Shown here: positions 43,852 to 52,605 of the stretch, in pieces
Numbering within the stretch: the first letter of the stretch is position 1
How the letters are laid out: every line of letters starts with the position of its first letter
Assembly (NCBI RefSeq): GCF_030818655.1
Contig: NZ_JAUTAN010000001.1
Coordinates: 2,294,001-2,358,000, forward strand
DNA from: Nocardioides zeae
Lineage (GTDB): Bacteria > Actinomycetota > Actinomycetes > Propionibacteriales > Nocardioidaceae
Direction of reading: 5' to 3'
Length of the DNA: 64,000 nt
Made by a program: the position numbers and the translations under genes
Notes under the pieces: model-generated
Databases searched by the model: none
Seen by the model: the letters and a program-made list of their open reading frames with translations, nothing else
Told to the model about the DNA's origin: nothing

Positions 43852-43899
43852 GGACGTCATGCGAACCGCGGGCCAGGGGCACCGGAGCGCATGACGTCC
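43852..43899. repeat. GGACGTCATGCG inverted repeat, copy 1
   Basis: GGACGTCATGCG (43852-43863) and CGCATGACGTCC (43888-43899) are perfect inverted repeats around a 24-nt loop, followed by GGGGTACGGCGCGG. Lies just after ku. Confidence 0.8.
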
Positions 43900-43955
43900 G
43901 GGGTACGGCGCGGGGCCGGCGCGCGAGGGCGACGGGCCCGGACCGGACCGAGCCC

Positions 43956-44014
43956 GGAAATGTGCGGCTGGGGCGGGCCGGAGGCGGTCGGCGCCGCCCC
44001 GACGTCCCATTTCC
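43956..44014. repeat. GGAAATGTGC-type intergenic element
   Basis: Outer arms GGAAATG (43956-43962) and CATTTCC (44008-44014), inner arms GGGGCGG (43970-43976) and CCGCCCC (43994-44000), with unpaired bases between. The termini GGAAATGTGCGG and CGACGTCCCATTTCC match other elements of this family. Confidence 0.7.
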
Positions 44015-44061
44015 GAGCCCCGGCTGGGCCGCCCCGCGCGCACCGAGGGTCAGGCCCCCGC

Positions 44062-44109
44062 GGACGTCATGCGAACCGCGGCCCGGGGGCTACGGAACGC
44101 ATGACGTCC
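44062..44109. repeat. GGACGTCATGCG inverted repeat, copy 2
   Basis: GGACGTCATGCG (44062-44073) and CGCATGACGTCC (44098-44109) again enclose exactly 24 nt and are followed by CGGGTACGGCGCGG. The 313 bp between ku and the next gene hold only this copy, copy 1 and the element between them. Confidence 0.8.
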
Positions 44110-44147
44110 CGGGTACGGCGCGGAGAACCGTCAGGCGGTTCGGCCGC

Positions 44148-44654
44148 TCACGGGGGGCCGAACGACACGGCCTGCGAGTCGAACCCGGGCGCGCTGGCCG
44201 TGATCGTGTAGACGCCGCGCACGACGTTGTCGTCGAAGTAGTAACCCTCGGAGCCCGTGGGACCGAACGGGACGGCGGTGCCGGCGGTGAGGGCGCCGGA
44301 GGAGACGTAGGTGACCGGGTTGGCGTCGGGCCCGGAGGTCCGCGACCAGCCGCTCGGCGCCGCCGGGACGTAGTCGTAGGAGGCGATCGCGTTCTGGCTG
44401 TTCGTCACCGTCAGGGTGAGGAGCGCCGGGCTCGTCTTGCTGGGCGTGATCGAGAACCCGTTGAAGAGCACCGACCGAGCCCCCGCATCGCCGTACTCGT
44501 TCGGAGGCGCTCCGAACCGGCTCGCGCCCCGGTTGATCGTCAGCGTGCCGTTCGCCGTGCTCACCGCGAACGCCGGCGCGGCCGAGACCACGGCGACGGC
44601 AGGGGCGGTCCACGCGGCGGTGGCGAGCACGCGACGGCGGGTGGTGGTGATCAT
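44148..44654 (-). CDS. Tat-exported hypothetical protein
   Basis: 168 residues. The N-terminus TTRRRVLATAAWTAPAVAVV followed by SAAPAFA is a good twin-arginine signal with an AxA cleavage site. The mature part is a Ser/Thr/Gly-rich beta-type domain with no family I can name. ATG at 44654 follows CAGGGGGAA. A TAGGGT hexamer about 50 bp upstream could be its -10. Likely an envelope or secreted protein in its own transcription unit. Confidence 0.68.
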   Translation of the reverse strand: MITTTRRRVLATAAWTAPAVAVVSAAPAFAVSTANGTLTINRGASRFGAPPNEYGDAGARSVLFNGFSITPSKTSPALLTLTVTNSQNAIASYDYVPAAPSGWSRTSGPDANPVTYVSSGALTAGTAVPFGPTGSEGYYFDDNVVRGVYTITASAPGFDSQAVSFGPP

Positions 44655-44767
44655 GCGTTCCCCCTGGGTGAGCGTCGGCGAGACGTTCGCCGAGGTTCCG
44701 ACCCTAGTGATCTCGAGGGCCTCGCCGCACCCGAACGGAGGAACCCGCCCGACGCATAGGCACCGCC

Positions 44768-44823
44768 GATCGATCCCCATCCCCCATTGCTCTTGGACCC
44801 CGCACCGTGTCCGCGCCTAGCGT
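44768..44823 (+). promoter_or_regulatory. 30-bp organosulfur-locus element, site 1, with promoter
   Basis: The 30-bp element spans 44768-44797, running from GATCGATCCCCATC to TTGCTCTTGGA. It is followed after 20 nt by TAGCGT (44818-44823), a likely -10. The same element with the same 20-nt distance to TAGGGT occurs at 49811. It precedes the SsuD-like gene by about 85 bp. Confidence 0.65.
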
Positions 44824-44880
44824 CGAGCCGCCGGCGCGCCACGTGCCGCGCACCCGACGTACCGACGCGAGGAGCCCACG

Positions 44881-46096
44881 GTGAGCACCCCCGAGTTCGA
44901 CCCCACCATCCCCGAGACCGCGGCGCGCGAGGTCGAGTTCATCAGCCTCTCGCACCTCAACCCGTCCACCGAGCTCGAGCCCGTCCCGTCCCGCGGCATC
45001 GACCTGCCCTACTTCCGCCGCTACGTGAAGGCGCTGGAGGACGGCGGCTACGACTACACGCTGCTGCCCTACGGCTCGGGCACCGCGGACTCGTTCGTCG
45101 TCGCCTCGGCCGTCGGCCAGCTGACGGAGCGGATCAAGCCGATCGTCGCGCTGCGGCCGAACACGACGTTCCCGCTCGTCGCCGCCCAGAAGCTGGCGAC
45201 GCTCGACCAGCTCACCGAGGGCCGCGCCGTCGTCCACCTCATCTCCGGCGGCAGCGACGCGGAGCAGGCCCGGCAGGGCGACTACCTGCCGAAGGAGCGC
45301 CGCTACGCCCGCACGAGCGAGTACATCGACCTGCTGCGCCGCGCGTGGACCGAGCCGGCGCCGTTCGACCACCACGGCGAGTTCTACGACTTCGACGGCT
45401 TCGGGCCCGGGTTCGCGCCGTACGACTCCCCGATCCCGATCTCGATCGGCGGCCAGTCCGACGAGGCGTTCGCCGTCGGCGGCGAGAAGGCGGACGTGTT
45501 CAGCTTCTGGGGCGAGCCCCCTCGACGACCTGCGCGGCGAGATCGAGCGCGTGCACGCCATCGCGCGGGCCGCCGGGCGCACCACGCTCCCCCGGATCTG
45601 GGTGACCTTCCGCCCGATCGTGGCGGCTACCGACGCGCTCGCGTGGGAGAAGGCGCACGACTACGTCGCACGGATCGCCGCGACGTTCGAGCGCGGCGTC
45701 TTCGGCAAGCAGCTGCACCAGAAGGGCGACCCGCAGAACGTCGGCTCGCAGCGGGCGCTGACGTTCGCGAACGCCTCCGAGCTCTACGACCGGGCGCTGT
45801 GGACGAAGACGGCGGCCGCCACCAACGCGGCCGGCGCCTCGACCGCGCTGGTCGGCTCGCCGGAGACCGTGGCGGCGGCGATCCTCGACTACGTGGACCG
45901 CGGCGCGGACCTCGTCAGCATCCGCGGCTACGACACGCTCAACGACGCCGTCGACTACGGCAAGCACGTGCTGCCCCTGGTGCGCGAGGAGCTGGCGCAC
46001 CGCACGGCCACCGGCCGCCGCGGCACCCTACAGGCCGAGCACCTCGGCGGCTACACCGACGAGTACCGCCAGCTCGCGACGGCGGGGCGCGCGTGA
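44881..46096 (+). CDS. SsuD-like LLM-class monooxygenase, frameshifted
   Basis: Relative of FMNH2-dependent alkanesulfonate monooxygenase, which releases sulfite from sulfonates. The first ~212 residues (EFISLSHLNPSTELEP, VALRPNTTFPLVAAQKLATL, VVHLISGGSDAEQARQGD, PISIGGQSDEAFAVGG) are in the frame of the GTG at 44881. After GADVFSFWGEP-type sequence ending WGEP, a CCCCC run (45517-45521) moves the reading off; with four C the protein would read EPLDDLRGEIERVHAIARA and continue to 46096. A homopolymer sequencing error or a genuine mutation would both fit. Ribosome binding site GAGGAG. Coupled by 4 bp to the next gene. Confidence 0.82.
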
Positions 46097-47283
46097 CCGC
46101 GACCACCGAACCGGTCCGCACGCTGCCCGTCCCGGACCTCTCCCCCGCGGCCCTCGCGGCGGTGACGGCCGAGGTCGCGACGTACGCCGCGGAGCACGAC
46201 CGCAGCGGCGCCGTACCGCTCCCCGGGCTCGAGGCCGTGCACCGTGCCGGCCTGCTGACGGCCACCGTCGGGACCGCCCACGGCGGCCCGGGGCTCGGGC
46301 CGCGCGACGCCGCACGGATCCTCACGGCCGTCGGCCAGGGGGACGCCTCGGTGGCGCTCATCGTCGCCAACACCCTCAACGCGCACGCCGCCCAGGCGGA
46401 GCGGCCGCACTGGCCGGCGGAGGCGTACGACGACCTCCTGCGCCGCTCGCTCGACGGGCCGGCCCCGGTCAACGCGATCCGCGCGGAGCCGGAGCTCGGT
46501 GCGCCCGCGCGTGGCGGCCTGCCGACGACGACGGCGCGGCGCACCGACGACGGGTGGGAGCTGTCGGGCCACAAGGCCTACGCGACCGGCGGCACGGCCC
46601 TGGCCTACCACGTCGTGTGGGCGGTGGCCGACGAGCCGGACGGCGACCCCGAGCGGCCGCGCGTCGGGCACGTGCTGGTGCCGGCCGACGCGGAGGGCAT
46701 CACGTGGATCGAGACGTGGGACCACCTCGGGCTGCGGGCGTCGAACACGCACGACGTCGTCTACGACCGGGTGCGCGTGCCCGCCGCGTCCTTCGTCGAG
46801 ATCCCGCGCGGCGCCGACGGCGTCTACCGCGACCCGGCCGCGGCGTCGGGACCGGGCAGCCTGGGCCACGCGGCGCTGTACGTCGGGGTGGCGCGCGCCG
46901 CCCGCGCGGCCTTCGTGGACTTCGCCAGCACCCGCGTGCCCGCGGCGCTGGGCCGCCCCATCGCGACGACCGAGCGGATCCAGGCGGTCGCCGGCGAGGT
47001 CGACGTGCTCGTGGTGCAGGCGGAGACGCTGCTGCACGGCGCGCTGCTCCGGCTCGAGGCCGGCGACACGTCGATCGTGCCCGAGCTCTCGGGCATCAAG
47101 GTCGCGATCGCGCGGTCCGTGGTGGCGGCGGTGCAGACGGCCGTCGCGGCCCTCGGCAACCCCGCGCTGTCGCGGCACGGCTCCCTCGAGCGGCACCTGC
47201 GCGACGTGCTCTGCGTGCGCGTCCACCCACCCCAGGAGGACACCGCCCTCCTGGCTGCCGGCCGCCGGGTGCTGGGGGTCTGA
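46093..47283 (+). CDS. Acyl-CoA dehydrogenase-like monooxygenase (SfnB/DszC type)
   Basis: 396 residues with the acyl-CoA dehydrogenase fold: N-terminal helical domain (AVHRAGLLTATVGTAHGGPG), middle beta domain (GWELSGHKAYATGG, HLGLRASNTHDVVYDRVRVP) and C-terminal helical domain. The catalytic Glu typical of acyl-CoA dehydrogenases is not evident, as in flavin monooxygenases SfnB and DszC that act on sulfones or thiophenes. GTG at 46093 overlaps the SsuD-like gene, suggesting a two-enzyme desulfurisation step with it (inference). Confidence 0.83.
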   Translation: MTATTEPVRTLPVPDLSPAALAAVTAEVATYAAEHDRSGAVPLPGLEAVHRAGLLTATVGTAHGGPGLGPRDAARILTAVGQGDASVALIVANTLNAHAAQAERPHWPAEAYDDLLRRSLDGPAPVNAIRAEPELGAPARGGLPTTTARRTDDGWELSGHKAYATGGTALAYHVVWAVADEPDGDPERPRVGHVLVPADAEGITWIETWDHLGLRASNTHDVVYDRVRVPAASFVEIPRGADGVYRDPAAASGPGSLGHAALYVGVARAARAAFVDFASTRVPAALGRPIATTERIQAVAGEVDVLVVQAETLLHGALLRLEAGDTSIVPELSGIKVAIARSVVAAVQTAVAALGNPALSRHGSLERHLRDVLCVRVHPPQEDTALLAAGRRVLGV

Positions 47284-47288
47284 TCCGC

Positions 47289-47432
47289 GTCGAGTTGGGT
47301 CGAACGCCGCGGCAGAAACGTCGAGTTGGGTCGTACGGCAGGTGCACCGCGCCGTACGACCCAACTCGACGCGCACGCCGCGCCATACAACCCAACTCGA
47401 CGCGCACGCCGCGCCATACAACCCAACTCGAC
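47289..47432. repeat. GTCGAGTTGGGTCG repeat cluster with inverted and 31-bp tandem copies
   Basis: GTCGAGTTGGGTCG occurs forward at 47289 and 47320. The longer form GTCGAGTTGGGTCGTACGGC (47320-47339) is perfectly complementary to 47351-47370, with an 11-nt loop. Two further reverse copies end at 47401 and 47432, a 31-bp period identical to the array at 13.6 kb. It fills the gap between convergent genes. Confidence 0.85.
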
Positions 47433-47438
47433 GCGCCC

Positions 47439-49751
47439 TCAGCGCCCCACGAACACCGGCGGCTCGAAGGCGCGGACGGGGGGCACGGGGCCGTCGTGGC
47501 GCTCGACCTCCACCAGCACGTGCGCCCCGCTCGTCGCCTGCGTCAGCGTCGAGGTCGGCACGTCGCGGGTCAGCACGTTGACGTTGCCGTGGACGCAGTC
47601 CGCCACCTCCGGCGCGCTCGGGTCGAACCACGCGCCCGTGTGCATCTGCGCGACCCCGACCATGAGCGCGTCGCTGAGCACCGCGCCCGCCAGCAGCGAC
47701 CCCTGCGCGCTCCGCACCCGCACGACGTCGCCCGCGGCGATCCCGCGCGCCGCCGCGTCGGCGGGGTGCAGCCGCACCGGCTCCCGTCCCGCCACCTTCG
47801 TCGACGCGCTCGCCGCGCCCATGTCGTGCTGGCTGTGCAGGCGGTGGGTGGGCTGGTTGCAGAGCAGGTGCAGCGGGTACGTCGCGGCGTCCGTCGCGCC
47901 CCACCACGCGGTCGGCGGTCGCCACCGCGCGTGCCGGCCCACGTCGGGCAACCCGAAGCCGCCGATGGTCGACGAGACGAGCTCAATCCGCCCGCTGGGG
48001 GTGCCCAGGGGCGCCCCGACCGGGTCGGCCCGGAACGCCGCGAACGCGGCGTCCTCGGGCGGGTAGGGCGACGCCGGCAGGTCGAGGCCGCCGTCGGCCC
48101 AGAACCGGGCGAAGTCCGGCGCCGGCGGTGAACCGGGCGCGGCGCGCCACTCCTCGTAGATCCGCTCGAGCCAGCCGCGCGCGTCGAGGCCCTCGTCGTG
48201 GTCGGCACCGAGGCGCTCCGCCAGCCGGCCGAGGATCCAGAGCTCCTCCCGCGCCTCGCCGTACGGCGCGGTCGCCGCCCGCGAGACCCGCAGTCGCGTG
48301 TCGCCTGCGCCGGCGGCGACGTCGTCCCGCTCGAGCGAGCTGGCGACGGGCAGCACCACGTCGGCGTGGCGGGCCGTCGCGGTCCAGTGGGTCTCGTCGA
48401 CGACGAGCGTGTCGACGCCCCGGAACGCGGACCGCAGCCGCCGCAGGTCCTGGTGGTGGTGGAACGGGTTGCCGCCCGCCCAGTGCACGAGACGCACGTC
48501 GGGCAGGCGCAGCACGCCCCCGTCGAACGGCAGCTCCCCACCCGGCGACGTCAGCAGGTCGACGATCCGCGCGCAGGGGATGAGGTCGGGGACCGGGTTG
48601 CGGCCCTGGTCGAGCACCGGCAGCCGCCCGTCGTCGAGCCCGACACCGTAGTCGCCCATCGACCCGAACCCGTGCGCGAACCCGCCACCGGGCAGGCCCA
48701 CCTGGCCGAGGAACGCCGCCAGGGTCAGCGCGGCCCACACCGCCTGCTCGCCCGCCTCGCCGCGCTGCACGGCGTAGACCACGTTGACGAGCGTGCGTCC
48801 GGCCGCCATGCGGCGGGCCAGGTCGCGCAGCGCACCGGCCGGTGCGCGGGAGATGGCCTCCGCCCACTCGGGCGTCTTCGGCACGCCGTCGCTCTCGCCC
48901 CGCACGTACGCCGCGACCTCCTCCGCGCCCACGCAGTGCGTGGCGAGGAACTCCTCGTCGGCGAGGCCCTCCGTGACGAGCACGTGCAGCAGCGCGAGGG
49001 CCACGGTGACGTCGGTGCCGGGCATGACGCCGATCCACTCGGCACCGAGCTCGTCCCAGGCGTCGTCGCGCTGGGCCGAGAGCGCCACGAAGCGCGTCGT
49101 CGCGGCCGCCCCGCGCGCGAGGTCCGAGCCGCGGTGGCGGGCGTGCCCGCCCGGCACCACCCAGGTGTTGGAGCGCCGCAGCCCGCCGAAGGTGACGACG
49201 AGGTCGGTGTGGTCGGCGACGTGCTGCCACGACACCGGGCGGCGCCGCAGCGCCAGGGTGCCGTCGGCGCCCAGGAGGTGCGGCAGCAGCACGAGGCTGG
49301 CGCCGCGGCTGTAGTCGCCGACCGACCGGGTGTAGCCGCCCGTGCGGTTGAGGAAGCGGTGCAGCTGGCTCTGCGCGTGGTGCAGGCGGCCGGCGCTGCC
49401 CCAGCCGTAGGAGCCGCCGAAGACCGCGGCGTCGCCGTACGTCGAGCGGACGCGTCGGTACTCCGCGGCCAGCAGGTCGAGCGCGGTGTCCCAGTCGACC
49501 TCGACGTAGGGCTCGTCGGGATCACCGCGCCGGTCGTCGGCCCCGGGGCCGTCCTCGAGCCACCCCCGCCGCACGCTCGGCCGCGCGACCCGGCTGGGGT
49601 GGCGGTGGGCCGCGGCGGCGTTGCCGATCGCGGGAGCGGCGTCGGGGTCGTCCGCGTGCGGTCGCGCCGCCACCGAGGCGCCGTCGGCTGCGACGTCGAC
49701 GAGGAAGGTGCCCCAGTGGGCGCTGGTCTCGACGGTGCGTCCGGTGTCCAC
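47439..49751 (-). CDS. BisC/TorZ-like molybdopterin oxidoreductase
   Basis: DMSO-reductase-family enzyme, 770 residues, without an N-terminal Fe-S motif. The Mo ligand appears to be Ser in RSVGDYSRGAS, the pattern of biotin sulfoxide and TMAO reductases; other marks are FGGSYGWGSAGRLHHAQSQL, LVVTFGGLRRSNTW, WAGGNPFHHHQDL and the late CNQPTHRLHSQHDMG. No Tat signal, hence cytoplasmic, like BisC. Among organosulfur genes, an S-oxide such as biotin or methionine sulfoxide is a plausible substrate. GTG at 49751 lies 7 nt from TAGGGT (leaderless). Confidence 0.87.
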   Translation of the reverse strand: MDTGRTVETSAHWGTFLVDVAADGASVAARPHADDPDAAPAIGNAAAAHRHPSRVARPSVRRGWLEDGPGADDRRGDPDEPYVEVDWDTALDLLAAEYRRVRSTYGDAAVFGGSYGWGSAGRLHHAQSQLHRFLNRTGGYTRSVGDYSRGASLVLLPHLLGADGTLALRRRPVSWQHVADHTDLVVTFGGLRRSNTWVVPGGHARHRGSDLARGAAATTRFVALSAQRDDAWDELGAEWIGVMPGTDVTVALALLHVLVTEGLADEEFLATHCVGAEEVAAYVRGESDGVPKTPEWAEAISRAPAGALRDLARRMAAGRTLVNVVYAVQRGEAGEQAVWAALTLAAFLGQVGLPGGGFAHGFGSMGDYGVGLDDGRLPVLDQGRNPVPDLIPCARIVDLLTSPGGELPFDGGVLRLPDVRLVHWAGGNPFHHHQDLRRLRSAFRGVDTLVVDETHWTATARHADVVLPVASSLERDDVAAGAGDTRLRVSRAATAPYGEAREELWILGRLAERLGADHDEGLDARGWLERIYEEWRAAPGSPPAPDFARFWADGGLDLPASPYPPEDAAFAAFRADPVGAPLGTPSGRIELVSSTIGGFGLPDVGRHARWRPPTAWWGATDAATYPLHLLCNQPTHRLHSQHDMGAASASTKVAGREPVRLHPADAAARGIAAGDVVRVRSAQGSLLAGAVLSDALMVGVAQMHTGAWFDPSAPEVADCVHGNVNVLTRDVPTSTLTQATSGAHVLVEVERHDGPVPPVRAFEPPVFVGR

Positions 49752-49810
49752 GGCCCTGACCCTAGGGCCGGCGCTCGCGGGTGGGCCTACACCCGACCAT
49801 CACCGTCTGC

Positions 49811-49866
49811 GATCGGATCTCATCCCTGGTTGCTGTTGGAGGTCGGACGCCGCCAGACCCTAGGGT
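49811..49866 (+). promoter_or_regulatory. 30-bp organosulfur-locus element, site 2, with promoter
   Basis: The 30-bp element spans 49811-49840 (GATCGGATCTCATC to TTGCTGTTGGA), followed after 20 nt by TAGGGT (49861-49866). It precedes the ABC transporter operon. The opposite-facing molybdoenzyme gene starts at 49751, 60 bp away. Confidence 0.65.
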
Positions 49867-49931
49867 CAAAACGTAGTAACCCGATCGACAAAACCGCTCT
49901 ACGCGACCACGTCCCGACCCGAAGGACCACC

Positions 49932-51593
49932 ATGACCATCCCCCGCTCGCCACGCCGGCCCCGCGCCGGTCGTGCCACCACCGCCGCCGCCGGACTCCTC
50001 GCCACCCTGATGGTGGCTGCCGGCTGCTCGGCCGGCGGCGCGCAGAGCCAGGCGGGCGGGGAGCCTCAGGAGGGCGGCGACCTGGTCTTCCTCATCGACT
50101 CGCTCGGCCCCACGTGGATCCCGAACAACTCGTCGATCTCCAGCTTCCAGGGCCACATCTGGGGCCACCTGACGGACAAGCTCGTGTACGTCGACGAGAA
50201 CGGCGCCGTCAGCCCCTGGGTCGCCGAGAGCTGGGACCAGAACGAGGACGCCACCCAGTTCACCCTGCACCTCAAGGACGGTGTCACCTTCTCCGACGGC
50301 ACCCCCGTCGACGCCGAGGCCGTCGTCGCCAACCTCGACATCTGGGCCCGGGGCGACGTCGAGCGCGGCATCAACCCCATCGGTCTCTTCCCGAAGACGT
50401 ACGTGGGCTCCGAGGCCCTCGACGACCTCACCGTGCAGGTCGACTTCGACGCCCCGACGCTGGGCTTCATCCCCACGCTCGGCTACCACGGCTCGATCCT
50501 CATCGCCCCCGAGACGCTGGCGTCCTCGGCCGAGGAGCAGGCCGACCTCGCGAACGACATCGGCAGCGGCCCGTTCGTCGTGGAGTCCTGGACCGAGGGC
50601 GACGAGGTCGTCCTCAAGAAGCGCGAGGACTACGACTGGGCGCCGGCGGCGCTGGACCACGACGGTCCGGCCTACCTCGACACCCTCACCTACAAGGTGG
50701 TGGCCGAGCCGTCGGTGCGCACGTCGGCCGTCCAGTCGGGCCAGGCGCAGGTCGCCTACAACCCCTCGCCCCAGGAGCTGGAGTTCTACGGCGAGCAGGG
50801 CTTCACCGTCGCCGCGCCGCGCTACCTGGGCTTCGTGAACGGCTACGCCATCAACACCCAGGTCGCCCCCTTCGACGACGTGCGCGTGCGCCAGGCGCTG
50901 CAGGTCGGCATCGACCGCGACGAGATCCTGTCCACGGTCTACACCGACGACTGGCTGCCGGCCGAGTCCTTCATCCAGTCCAACGTGCCCGGCGCGACCG
51001 ACCACAGCGACGCGCTCGTGCACGACGCCGACGCGGCCGCCGCGCTGCTGGACGAGGCCGGCTGGGTCGAGGGCTCCGACGGCGTGCGCACGAAGGACGG
51101 GCAGCGGCTCGCCTTCACGCTCCACCCCAACCCCTACCTGGCCACCTCGCAGGCCGTCGACGAGCTCGTCGCCCAGCAGCTCGCCGAGCTCGGGTTCGAC
51201 GTCGACATCCAGGCCTACGACGTCATCACCTACGGCGAGCGGGTCTCCTTCGCGAACCCGAGCATCCCCACCTACGAGGTGACCCGCAGCTTCATCGACG
51301 CGGGCACGGTGGCCGGTGTCCTCACCGACGCGGACAACGGCGAGAACTGGTTCAACGTCGGCCAGTCCGACCCCACGCTGACCGGGTTGGCCCAGGACGT
51401 CGCGACCGCGACGACGACCGAGGAGCGCGACCCGGCGCTCGACGAGCTGCAGGGCTACGTGCTCGACCAGGCCTACTTCGTGCCGCTCACGCAGATCGCG
51501 CAGCGCCTCTACCTGCAGTCCCCCGACGTGCAGGGCGTGACCTACAACGGCGTGGCCTACGCGAACTACTACACCGCCTGGCTGGCGGAGTGA
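49932..51593 (+). CDS. ABC transporter substrate-binding lipoprotein (family 5, peptide/nickel type)
   Basis: 553 residues. Lipoprotein signal with lipobox MVAAGC (near residue 36), then an SBP_bac_5 domain: GGDLVFLIDSLGPTWIPNN, FTLHLKDGVTFSDGTPVDAEAV, IGSGPFVVESWTEGDEVVL and FDDVRVRQALQVGIDRDEIL. The family takes up peptides, opines, nickel or glutathione. The surrounding oxidoreductases and the shared upstream element suggest an organosulfur compound (inference). First gene of a six-gene operon extending to 57284. Confidence 0.9.
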   Translation: MTIPRSPRRPRAGRATTAAAGLLATLMVAAGCSAGGAQSQAGGEPQEGGDLVFLIDSLGPTWIPNNSSISSFQGHIWGHLTDKLVYVDENGAVSPWVAESWDQNEDATQFTLHLKDGVTFSDGTPVDAEAVVANLDIWARGDVERGINPIGLFPKTYVGSEALDDLTVQVDFDAPTLGFIPTLGYHGSILIAPETLASSAEEQADLANDIGSGPFVVESWTEGDEVVLKKREDYDWAPAALDHDGPAYLDTLTYKVVAEPSVRTSAVQSGQAQVAYNPSPQELEFYGEQGFTVAAPRYLGFVNGYAINTQVAPFDDVRVRQALQVGIDRDEILSTVYTDDWLPAESFIQSNVPGATDHSDALVHDADAAAALLDEAGWVEGSDGVRTKDGQRLAFTLHPNPYLATSQAVDELVAQQLAELGFDVDIQAYDVITYGERVSFANPSIPTYEVTRSFIDAGTVAGVLTDADNGENWFNVGQSDPTLTGLAQDVATATTTEERDPALDELQGYVLDQAYFVPLTQIAQRLYLQSPDVQGVTYNGVAYANYYTAWLAE

Positions 51594-51606
51594 CGGCCCG
51601 GCACTG

Positions 51607-52605
51607 ATGTCCTCCACCACGAACCGGTCCGCCGCCCGCCGGGCCTACGGCCGCTACGCCGTCCGGCGCCTCGCCCAAGCCGTCGCGGTCGTCCTCCTGG
51701 CCTACGTGTTCACGTTCCTCGTGATCAGCGTGCTGCCGGGCGACCCCGTCAGCAACATCCTGCGCGACCCGCAGAACAACTTCTCCGAGCAGGAGATCGC
51801 GCGGATCGTGGCCTACTACGGCCTGGACCAGCCCCTCTGGGTCCAGCTGTCCGAGGCGCTGTCCCGGTTCGTGGTGGGGGACCTCGGGGTCTCCCTCCGC
51901 TCCAACCTCCCCGTGTCCGGGCTGCTCGCGGACGTGCTGCCCTCGACCCTGCGCCTCGCCGGCGCCGCCCTGGCGGTCGCGCTCGTGCTCGCCTTCGCGA
52001 TCGCGTTCGGCGTGCGCAACCTGCCGGCCGCGCTGGCCCGTCCACTGCGTGCGTTCCCCTCGCTCTTCCTGTCGGTCCCGAACTTCCTCATCGGGCTGCT
52101 GCTCATCCAGTGGTTCTCGTTCCAGCTCGGCCTGTTCCTCGTGATCGACGCCGAGAGCCTGTGGGCGACGTTCTTCGCGGCGGTCGCGCTCGGCATCCCG
52201 GTCTCGGCGCAGATCGCCGAGGTGCTCATCGCCAACCTCGACCACGAGGCACGCCAGGAGTACGCCGCGGTGGCGCGCTCCCGCGGGCTCGGCCGGGCCC
52301 GGTTGTTCACGGCCCACCTGCTCAAGCCGTCGTCGCTGCCCGTGGTCACGGTGGTGGCCCTCACGGTCGGCGAGCTCCTCGGCGGCTCGCTCATCACCGA
52401 GACGATCTTCGGGCGCAACGGCGTCGGCAACCTCGTGCAGCGCTCGGTCGCCACGCAGGACCTGCCGGTGCTGCAGGCGGTCGTCGCCCTCGCCGCCGTC
52501 GTGTTCGTCGTCGTCAACCTCGTGGCCGACCTCGTCTACCCGCTGCTCGACCCCCGCGTCCGGCTCGACGCCTCACCGGCACCGAAGAAGGAGGTCTCCG
52601 CATGA
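51607..52605 (+). CDS. ABC transporter permease (DppB/GsiC type)
   Basis: 332 residues. One N-terminal helix (VAVVLLAYVFTFLVISVLPGDP) and five further helices, with the EAA loop around ARQEYAAVARSRGLGRARLFTAHLLKPSSLP. The PGDP motif after helix 1 is typical of DppB-like subunits. ATG at 51607 is 13 bp after the binding-protein stop. Confidence 0.92.
   Translation: MSSTTNRSAARRAYGRYAVRRLAQAVAVVLLAYVFTFLVISVLPGDPVSNILRDPQNNFSEQEIARIVAYYGLDQPLWVQLSEALSRFVVGDLGVSLRSNLPVSGLLADVLPSTLRLAGAALAVALVLAFAIAFGVRNLPAALARPLRAFPSLFLSVPNFLIGLLLIQWFSFQLGLFLVIDAESLWATFFAAVALGIPVSAQIAEVLIANLDHEARQEYAAVARSRGLGRARLFTAHLLKPSSLPVVTVVALTVGELLGGSLITETIFGRNGVGNLVQRSVATQDLPVLQAVVALAAVVFVVVNLVADLVYPLLDPRVRLDASPAPKKEVSA

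Noticed and set aside
44768..44880. SAM-type riboswitch upstream of the SsuD-like gene
   Set aside because: The long leader and sulfur context suggested it, but no SAM-I/IV core helices or conserved motifs are visible; the conserved part lies upstream of the -10, so it is DNA-level.
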